64,000 nt of DNA from Pseudomonas fluorescens (GTDB lineage: Bacteria; Pseudomonadota; Gammaproteobacteria; Pseudomonadales; Pseudomonadaceae), in NCBI RefSeq assembly GCF_902498195.1, contig NZ_CABVIY010000007.1, positions 1 to 64,000 on the forward strand. Direction: 5' to 3'. Below the pieces are notes generated by a model. That model was not told the origin of the DNA, did no database searches, and was given only the letters and a program-made list of their open reading frames with translations. Positions 58,519-64,000 of this stretch are shown here, piece after piece (the first letter of the stretch is position 1; each line of letters starts with the position of its first letter). The position numbers were made by a program, and so were the translations under genes.

Positions 58519-59312
58519 ATCCGCTGCCCGGTTGCGAAACGCTGTTGCTGGAACTGCACAACGGCGTGCTGCACATCACCCTCAATCGCCCGCAAAGCCG
58601 CAACGCCATGAGCCTGCAAATGGTCAGCGAACTGCGCGCGGTACTGGCGGCGGTGCGTGATGACCGCGCTGTACGCGCCCTGGTCATCGGCGGTGCCGGC
58701 GGGCATTTCTGTGCCGGCGGCGACATCAAGGACATGGCCACCGCCCGCGCCCAGGGCGCGACGGCGTACCGCGAATTGAACCGTGCCTTCGGCGCCTTGC
58801 TGGAAGAAACCCAACAGGCACCGCAAGTGGTGATCACCGTGCTGCAAGGCGCGGTGCTGGGCGGCGGCCTGGGCCTGGCTTGCGTCAGCGACATCGCCAT
58901 GGCCGATCATCAGGCGCAATTCGGCCTGCCGGAAACCAGCCTCGGCCTGTTGCCGGCGCAGATCGCGCCCTTCGTGGTCCAGCGCATCGGCCTGACCCAG
59001 GCCCGGCGACTGGCCCTGACGGCCGCACGCTTCGATGCCACTCAGGCGCGGCGGATGGGCCTGGTGCATTTTGTCGAGCATGACGGGCAAGCCCTGGCCG
59101 AACGCCTCGACGAGGTGTTGGCCCATGTGCTGTGTTGTGCGCCGGGGGCGAATGCGGCGACCAAGAAACTGTTGTTGGCCAGTGCCATGCAGCCTTCGGG
59201 TGAGTTGCTGGATGAGGCGGCCCAGTGGTTCAGCGAAGCGGTGATCGGCGCTGAAGGGGTCGAGGGGACCATGGCTTTCGTACAAAAAAGAAAACCGGGG
59301 TGGGCCCCTTGA
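58515..59312 (+). CDS. atuE: Isohexenylglutaconyl-CoA hydratase AtuE
   Basis: 265 residues from ATG 58515. Crotonase fold: oxyanion-hole segments AGGHFCAGGDIKDMA (about 60-74) and LQGAVLGGGLGLACVSDIAMAD (about 112-133), then ETSLGLLPAQIAPFVV carrying the usual catalytic glutamate. It hydrates isohexenylglutaconyl-CoA to the 3-hydroxy-acyl-CoA, which is then cleaved to acetate and 7-methyl-3-oxo-6-octenoyl-CoA. Coupled to atuD by a four-base overlap. A REPIN and 111 bp separate it from atuF. Confidence 0.9.
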   Translation: MNPLPGCETLLLELHNGVLHITLNRPQSRNAMSLQMVSELRAVLAAVRDDRAVRALVIGGAGGHFCAGGDIKDMATARAQGATAYRELNRAFGALLEETQQAPQVVITVLQGAVLGGGLGLACVSDIAMADHQAQFGLPETSLGLLPAQIAPFVVQRIGLTQARRLALTAARFDATQARRMGLVHFVEHDGQALAERLDEVLAHVLCCAPGANAATKKLLLASAMQPSGELLDEAAQWFSEAVIGAEGVEGTMAFVQKRKPGWAP

Positions 59313-59317
59313 AAAGC

Positions 59318-59382
59318 TTCGCGAGCAGGCTCGCTTCCACAGTTGAAATGCATTCCCCTGTGGGAGCGGGCTTGCTCGCGAA
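59318..59382. repeat. REPIN between atuE and atuF
   Basis: Inverted pair TTCGCGAGCAGGCTCGCTTC... (diverged arm) and ...GGAGCGGGCTTGCTCGCGAA, 65 bp. The left arm has drifted (GCAGGCTCGCT), suggesting an older insertion. The hairpin would separate upstream mRNA from the distal atuF part. Confidence 0.85.
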
Positions 59383-59423
59383 GAAGGCCTGACAGGCAAT
59401 ACCAATACCAGAGGAACAACCCA

Positions 59424-61385
59424 ATGCCCGCCCTCACAAAAATCCTGATCGCCAACCGCGGTGAAATCGCCTGCCGCATCCAGCGCACCGCCCAGGCCCT
59501 GGGCTACCGCACCGTCGCCGTGTTCAGCGATGCCGATGCCGACGCGCTGCATGTGCAAATGGCCGACGAAGCCGTGCACATCGGCCCGGCCCCGGTGCAA
59601 CAGTCCTACCTGAACATCCCGGCGATCATCGAGGCGGCCCGTCGCACGGGGGCGGACGCAATCCATCCCGGCTACGGGTTTCTCTCGGAAAACGCCGGGT
59701 TCGCCCGCGCCTGCCAGCAGGCCGGTATCACCTTCATCGGTCCCGGCCCCGAAGCCATCGAACTGATGGGCAGCAAGCGCCTGTCGAAAATCGCCATGCT
59801 TGAGGCCGGTGTGCAGTGCATCGCCGGCTATCAGGGGGCTGAACAGGATGACGCGGCACTGTGCCGTGAGGCCGAGCGCATCGGCTATCCCCTGATGATC
59901 AAGGCCAGCGCCGGCGGTGGCGGGCGCGGCATGCGACTGGTGCACGATGCCGGTGATTTGCCGGAGCAGCTTCGCACCGCGCGCTCCGAAGCCCTGCACG
60001 GCTTTGGCAGCGACGAATTGATCCTCGAACAGGCACTGATCGAACCACGGCATGTCGAGGTTCAACTGTTCGGCGATCAGCACGGCAACCTGGTTTACCT
60101 CGGCGAGCGCGATTGCTCGATCCAGCGTCGCCATCAGAAAGTCATCGAGGAAGCGCCCTGCCCGGTGATGACGGCTGAACTGCGCCAGGCCATGGGTGAA
60201 GCGGCGCTCAAGGCCGGTCGTGCGGTGAACTACGTCGGCGCGGGCACCGTGGAATTCCTGCTGGATGCCCACGGCCGCTTCTACTTCCTGGAGATGAACA
60301 CCCGCCTGCAAGTGGAGCACCCGGTCACTGAACTGATCACCGGCCTGGACCTGGTCGCCTGGCAACTCAACGTCGCCGAAGGACAACCGCTGCCGCTGCG
60401 TCAGGAGCAGGTGCAACTCAAGGGCCATGCGATGGAAGTGCGCCTGTATGCCGAAGACCCGACCCAGGGTTTTCTGCCGCAAACCGGGCGCATCGCCGCC
60501 TGGGAACCGGCGCTGCACAGTGACGTACGCATCGACCATGGCCTGATCGAAGGCCGGCAGGTCAGCCCCTTCTACGATCCGATGCTGGGCAAGATCATCG
60601 CCCATGGCGCCACCCGCGAAGAAGCCCGGCGCAAGTTGCTGCGGGCGGTACAGGACAGCGTGCTGCTGGGGGTGCAGAGCAATCAGCGCCTGCTCTCCAG
60701 CCTGTTGCAGCACCCGCACTTCATCAGCGGTCAATTCAGTACCGGATTCATTGCCCGGCACTTCGCCGAGCATCCGTGGCTGCAGCCCCATGTGCCCCGC
60801 GCGGAAGAACTGGCGATTGGCGCCGCCCTGCTCTATCAGGCCTCGGCGCAGGCGCACCCTGGGCCATTGGCCGGTTGGCGCAACAACGCCAGTGTGCCGC
60901 TGCACTATCGCCTGGGCTTGGAAGACCAGGAATGGTCCGTGGCGTTGAACGCCGAGCCGGGCGAGGCGTACCGGATCCAGGTCGCCAGCCGTCAACTTGA
61001 CCTGAAGATCATCGACTGCGACGGCCGCTGGGCCACGCTGGACATCGACGGCGTCCGTCAACGCCATGCCTACCGGATGCATGCCGGGCAACTCTGCCTG
61101 TTCACCCGTCCGGGCAGCCTGCGCCTGGAGGACCGGACCCAGGCGTTGGTCAACTGCCAGGCCAGTGTCAGCTCCGGCACCCTCAAGGCACCGATGGACG
61201 GGGCGATTGTCGATGTACTGGTCAGTGAAGGCAGCCTGGTCAGCAAAGGCCAACTGCTGGTGGTGCTGGAGGCCATGAAAATGGAGCATCCGCTCAAGTC
61301 GGGCATCGACGGCGTACTCAAGCGCTTGCAGGTGCGGGTCGGCGATCAGGTCAGGAACCGGCAGATTTTGCTGGAGGTGGAATAA
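59424..61385 (+). CDS. atuF: Geranyl-CoA carboxylase alpha (biotin-containing) subunit AtuF
   Basis: 653 residues from ATG 59424 (AGAGGAAC upstream). Biotin carboxylase (1-450) with KILIANRGEIACRIQRTAQ, the ATP-grasp loop KASAGGGGRGMRLV (about 160-173), and the catalytic EMNTRLQVEHPVTE; a BT linker; and a C-terminal biotin carrier domain with the biotinylated lysine in VLEAMKMEHP (K619). It carboxylates its own biotin with bicarbonate and ATP and hands CO2 to AtuC. It is the last atu gene here: atuG and atuH of P. aeruginosa do not follow. Confidence 0.93.
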   Translation: MPALTKILIANRGEIACRIQRTAQALGYRTVAVFSDADADALHVQMADEAVHIGPAPVQQSYLNIPAIIEAARRTGADAIHPGYGFLSENAGFARACQQAGITFIGPGPEAIELMGSKRLSKIAMLEAGVQCIAGYQGAEQDDAALCREAERIGYPLMIKASAGGGGRGMRLVHDAGDLPEQLRTARSEALHGFGSDELILEQALIEPRHVEVQLFGDQHGNLVYLGERDCSIQRRHQKVIEEAPCPVMTAELRQAMGEAALKAGRAVNYVGAGTVEFLLDAHGRFYFLEMNTRLQVEHPVTELITGLDLVAWQLNVAEGQPLPLRQEQVQLKGHAMEVRLYAEDPTQGFLPQTGRIAAWEPALHSDVRIDHGLIEGRQVSPFYDPMLGKIIAHGATREEARRKLLRAVQDSVLLGVQSNQRLLSSLLQHPHFISGQFSTGFIARHFAEHPWLQPHVPRAEELAIGAALLYQASAQAHPGPLAGWRNNASVPLHYRLGLEDQEWSVALNAEPGEAYRIQVASRQLDLKIIDCDGRWATLDIDGVRQRHAYRMHAGQLCLFTRPGSLRLEDRTQALVNCQASVSSGTLKAPMDGAIVDVLVSEGSLVSKGQLLVVLEAMKMEHPLKSGIDGVLKRLQVRVGDQVRNRQILLEVE

Positions 61386-61456
61386 GCCGCTAGGCGGAAC
61401 GACCGGGTTTGGCTACGCTCAAAGCCTATCAGGACGCGGATACCAGGAACCCTGCG

Positions 61457-62008
61457 ATGCCTCATTGGCTGGTCATTGATCTGGAAGCCACCACCGATGA
61501 GGGTGGTTGGCCAGTAACGGAAATGGAAATTATCGAAATCGGCGCCACCCTGGTGGACCGCAAAGGGCGCGAAGTGGACCACTTCCAGTGCTTTGTGCGG
61601 CCATTGCGGCGGCCGCTGCTGACGCCGTTTTGCCGGCAACTGACGCACATCACCCAGGCGGACGTCGACTCGGCCCGCACGCTGAGCGAAATCTGGCCGG
61701 CCTTCGAGCAATGGCTCGGGCAGCATCATTCGCAACTGGAAGGCTGGGTCAGTTGGGGCGATTACGATCGCCGGCAGCTCATTCAGGAATGGCAGCACCT
61801 GCAACTCGATAGCGTCCTGAGCCGCACACCGCACATCAACCTCAAGCAACGCTTCGCCAAGGCCCGGCGCCTGGAAAGGCCGCTGGGGCTCAATGGCGCG
61901 CTGCAACTGGCTGGCCTGCAATTCACCGGCCAGCAACACCGGGCCCTGGAGGATGCGCGCAATACGGCACGCCTGCTGCCACAGATTCTCCCCCCTCTGG
62001 AGAGGTGA
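61457..62008 (+). CDS. 3'-5' exonuclease of the DEDDh family (KapD/Eri-1-like)
   Basis: 183 residues from ATG 61457 (MPHWLVIDLEATTDEGGW), with AGGAA upstream. DEDDh exonuclease signatures are complete: Exo I D8-x-E10 (IDLEATT), Exo II in GWVSWGDYDRRQL, Exo III H-x4-D in HRALEDARNTARLL. The family removes nucleotides from RNA or DNA 3' ends with two metal ions. The cellular substrate is unknown. It follows atuF by 71 bp on the same strand but is unrelated to the pathway. Confidence 0.87.
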   Translation: MPHWLVIDLEATTDEGGWPVTEMEIIEIGATLVDRKGREVDHFQCFVRPLRRPLLTPFCRQLTHITQADVDSARTLSEIWPAFEQWLGQHHSQLEGWVSWGDYDRRQLIQEWQHLQLDSVLSRTPHINLKQRFAKARRLERPLGLNGALQLAGLQFTGQQHRALEDARNTARLLPQILPPLER

Positions 62009-62069
62009 CGACACCGGCCCCCTTGTGCATACTGGCCGGCCCTTTTTAGCCCTTTTCGAGGAATCGCCC

Positions 62070-62354
62070 ATGTTTAAAGTCAACGAGTACTTCGACGGCA
62101 CCGTCAAGTCGATCGCCTTTGGCACCGCTGAAGGTCCTGCGACCATTGGCGTCATGGCTCCGGGCGAATATGAGTTCGGCACCAGCCAGCGTGAAATCAT
62201 GCACGTCGTGTCCGGCGCGCTGACCGTCAAGCTGCCAGACAGCAACGACTGGGAAACCTTTGCCGCCGGCAGCCAGTTCAACGTGCCCGCCAACAGCAAG
62301 TTCCAGCTGAAAGTGGCCGTCGACACCGCTTACCTGTGCGAATACCGCGGCTAA
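62070..62354 (+). CDS. ppnP: Pyrimidine/purine nucleoside phosphorylase PpnP
   Basis: 94 residues, one cupin barrel (DUF1255 family), the same length as E. coli PpnP (YaiE). Typical segments are MFKVNEYFDGTVKSIAF, GVMAPGEYEFGTSQREIMHV and FNVPANSKFQLKV. It phosphorolyses uridine, adenosine, guanosine and other nucleosides to base and ribose-1-phosphate. It starts at ATG 62070 behind CGAGGAA and is followed by a strong terminator. Confidence 0.92.
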   Translation: MFKVNEYFDGTVKSIAFGTAEGPATIGVMAPGEYEFGTSQREIMHVVSGALTVKLPDSNDWETFAAGSQFNVPANSKFQLKVAVDTAYLCEYRG

Positions 62355-62375
62355 AACCCTGGGGTTTCACAGCGA

Positions 62376-62414
62376 CAAAAAAATGCCCGTGTTCTTGCAA
62401 CACGGGCATTTTTT
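62376..62414. terminator. Bidirectional Rho-independent terminator
   Basis: Stem AATGCCCGTGTT (62382-62393) and AACACGGGCATT (62399-62410) around CTTGC, with an A run before and a T run after. It ends both ppnP (plus) and the MOSC gene (minus), whose stop is at its edge. Confidence 0.95.
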
Positions 62415-63220
62415 CATTCCAGGACGGTCACCGGCATGCCGACTTCCAGCCGGCCATTGCCGTCATTGACCAGATTCTGTCCGAACATCGCGCCATCGGC
62501 CTCGGCACGGTACTGCTGCAAGGTCGCCAACGGTTCACGATCTTCGCTACGCACCCCGGTTTGCGGGTCGATGGTAGTCAGGATGCAGCGCGAGCACGAC
62601 TTGACGACCCGGAACTCGACCTCGCCGATGCGAATGCGTTTCCAGCCGTCCTCGGCATAGGCTTCACTGCCTTCGATCACCAGGTTCGGTCGAAAACGCA
62701 GCATTTCCAGCGGACGACCGACCCGCTGCGACAGATCTTGCAGCGACGCCTCGCCAATCAGCAACAGCGGGAAGCCATCGGCGAACGCCACCTGATCGTC
62801 GTCCTTGCCATAACCGGCCTGGGTGGTGCGTGCCCGATCCAGCGGCACTTGCACCAGGCGCGTCGGCTTGCCAATGAATGCGCTGACCCAGGCTGCCGCC
62901 GCGTCGCCCGCATCCGGAACACGCAACGTGTCCCGCCAGATGGTTACGCCGCGCAGTTCGGCCTCGCTGCCGGGTAACGCGATATCGATCGGTGAGTGGC
63001 CCGGGGCGTTGAGGGTCAAGCCGCCCCCGGCATTCCACAACGCCGACAGTTGGCTCATCTGCGCCACCGCCCGCTGGGTCAGGAAACGACCGCTGGCCTC
63101 GTCCACCAGCATCCAGCGTCGATCGCCATCCAGCCCCAGCTTGTCGAGGCCGACCTGCTGCAAGGTCTCGCCCTTGCCGGATTTCAACGGATAACGATAA
63201 AGCGCGCTCAGACGCAGCAT
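62414..63220 (-). CDS. MOSC-domain protein (YcbX/mARC-like)
   Basis: 268 residues. N-terminal MOSC beta-barrel (LSALYRYPLKSGKGETLQQ to about residue 110) and C-terminal MOSC domain with RFRPNLVIEGSEAYAEDGWKR in two parts and VVKSCSRCILTTIDPQTG (about 205-222), whose cysteine binds molybdenum in YcbX and mARC. These enzymes reduce N-hydroxylated compounds with the sulfurated Mo cofactor. It lacks the ferredoxin domain of E. coli YcbX, so an external electron donor is needed. Start ATG 63220. Confidence 0.88.
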   Translation of the reverse strand: MLRLSALYRYPLKSGKGETLQQVGLDKLGLDGDRRWMLVDEASGRFLTQRAVAQMSQLSALWNAGGGLTLNAPGHSPIDIALPGSEAELRGVTIWRDTLRVPDAGDAAAAWVSAFIGKPTRLVQVPLDRARTTQAGYGKDDDQVAFADGFPLLLIGEASLQDLSQRVGRPLEMLRFRPNLVIEGSEAYAEDGWKRIRIGEVEFRVVKSCSRCILTTIDPQTGVRSEDREPLATLQQYRAEADGAMFGQNLVNDGNGRLEVGMPVTVLE

Positions 63221-63304
63221 GGCCAGCTCCCTGGTGAGTCAAAAACGCCACCCTATACGAGCTTGATCGCCGAATCAAAGTCAGGAACCGGGCACTGCAT
63301 ACAT

Positions 63305-63394
63305 TGTGGGAGCGGGCTCGCTCGCGAAGAGGGCGTGTCAGTCGACATCATTGCTGCCTGACACACCGCCTTCGCGAGCAAGCCCGCTCCCACA
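63305..63394. repeat. REPIN, GTGGGAGCGGGC type, near-twin of the copy at 51243
   Basis: Inverted pair TGTGGGAGCGGGCTCGCTCG... and ...GAGCAAGCCCGCTCCCACA, about 90 bp, between the MOSC and cheV genes (both on the minus strand). The centre is nearly identical to that of the element at 51243. Confidence 0.92.
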
Positions 63395-63409
63395 TGGGGC
63401 GTTCCATTA

Positions 63410-64000
63410 TCAGGCGGGCACTTCGTCAAGCATCAAACGCTGGCGCACCACGTCGACCAGTTTGTCCGGCTGGAATTTGGAGAGGAAGTTGTCGCACCCG
63501 ACCTTCTTGACCATCGAATCGTTGAAGCTGCCAGACAACGACGTGTGCAGTACCACATACAGCCCGCGCAGGCGCGGGTCGTTGCGGATCTCCGTGGTCA
63601 GGCGATAGCCATCCATCTCCGGCATTTCCGCGTCGGTGAAGACCATCAGCAGTTTGTCGGTCATGTTCACGCCGGTGTCGGCCCAGGCCTTGAGCATGTT
63701 CAAGGCCTTCAAACCATCACTGGCGATGTGCATTTTCACCCCCAGTTGTCCCAGGGTGTCGCGCAGTTGCGCCAGGGCCACGTTGGAGTCATCCACCAGC
63801 AGCACTTCACGGCCACGGGCGCGTTCCAGCACCGGATCGGCCAGTTTTTCCCGGGATACCTTGGCGTTGTAAGGCACGATTTCAGCCAGGACTTTTTCCA
63901 CATCGATGATTTCCACCAACTGATCGTCGACCTTGCTGATGGCGGTCAGGTAATGCTGGCGACCGGCGCTGGTCGGCGGTGGCAGGATGGCTTCCCAGTT
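63410..64000 (-). CDS. cheV: Chemotaxis protein CheV (5' end outside the window)
   Basis: The last 196 residues of the protein are visible. The gene enters from the right edge. The part present begins in the end of the CheW-like domain (NWEAILPPPTSAG, then DDQLVEIIDVEKVL) and continues into a full receiver domain (about 125 residues) with LLVDDSNVALAQL, the phosphorylated Asp in VFTDAEMPEMDGY, and the conserved Lys in DSMVKKVGCDNFLSKF. CheV couples chemoreceptors to CheA and is tuned by phosphorylation. It is preceded downstream by a REPIN. The start cannot be given. Confidence 0.9.
   Translation of the reverse strand, partial: NWEAILPPPTSAGRQHYLTAISKVDDQLVEIIDVEKVLAEIVPYNAKVSREKLADPVLERARGREVLLVDDSNVALAQLRDTLGQLGVKMHIASDGLKALNMLKAWADTGVNMTDKLLMVFTDAEMPEMDGYRLTTEIRNDPRLRGLYVVLHTSLSGSFNDSMVKKVGCDNFLSKFQPDKLVDVVRQRLMLDEVPA

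Noticed and set aside
59343..59423. Longer N-terminus for AtuF starting inside the REPIN
   Set aside because: Biotin carboxylase sequence begins at MPALTKILIANRGE with AGAGGAAC upstream at 59424, so the repeat-derived extension is not needed.
12302..63394. Regularly recurring palindromic repeats that might be a CRISPR array
   Set aside because: The copies are scattered over 50 kb, are inverted pairs without uniform spacers and lie at gene ends. They are REPINs. No cas genes are present.

Overview
The window looks like chromosome from a fluorescent pseudomonad (Pseudomonas fluorescens group). The evidence is the GC-rich coding style, a complete pyoverdine block (pvdS, pvdL, pvdH, mbtH and a pvdY-type acetyltransferase), the atu terpenoid operon, the sulfonate genes msuEDC-sfnR, the dsbD/dsbG block with its two-component pair, and 14 REP doublets (REPINs) of the two usual Pseudomonas types. 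I see no prophage, IS element, CRISPR array or tRNA. This is core and semi-core metabolic DNA.

Layout. 1-500: promoter and leader of an rRNA operon reading left out of the window, with three tandem promoters and a boxA. 0.56-10.2 kb: mixed housekeeping genes (rhtA exporter, TetR with an SDR and a DsbA-like isomerase, LysR with a quinone-oxidoreductase-like gene, aminopeptidase P, a cysteine desulfurase, a LysE exporter, two small lipoproteins). 10.5-18.5 kb: sulfur scavenging. msuE-msuD-msuC-sfnR reads right and sfnB-metI-metQ reads left, and each operon has a recognisable sigma-54 promoter. A soxR/monooxygenase pair sits between them around a textbook SoxR promoter. 18.8-20.3 kb: a VOC protein and a haloacetate dehalogenase-like hydrolase. 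20.6-26.8 kb: a tightly coupled eight-gene operon for metal uptake (PepSY membrane protein, three poorly characterised small proteins, Znu-type ABC transporter, and a second, ligand-poor binding protein). 27.0-29.3 kb and 36.1-51.2 kb: pyoverdine genes, interrupted by the dsbS/dsbR and dsbD-tlpA-dsbG block (29.5-35.0 kb) and an alpha/beta hydrolase. 51.3-61.4 kb: an orphan periplasmic binding protein, then atuR and atuABCDEF. 61.4-64.0 kb: exonuclease, ppnP, a MOSC protein and a 5'-truncated cheV.

How they work together. PvdS (under a Fur-box promoter) should switch on pvdL, pvdH, mbtH and the pvdY-type gene: each has a TAAAT/TAATT-N16-CGT iron-starvation box. PvdH makes diaminobutyrate, PvdL builds the acyl-Glu-Tyr-Dab start of the peptide, MbtH assists adenylation, and the acetyltransferase probably makes acetyl-hydroxyornithine. 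SfnR with sigma-54 probably drives both sulfur operons. AtuR probably represses the citronellol/geraniol pathway through two palindromic sites.

The least understood parts are the metal-uptake operon, whose ATPase carries a REPIN translated in frame, the metN-less sulfur transporter, an SDR lacking the catalytic tyrosine, and a thioredoxin protein fused to a degenerate Lgt-like membrane domain. I could run no searches. Names rest on motifs, lengths, gene order and recalled family knowledge.
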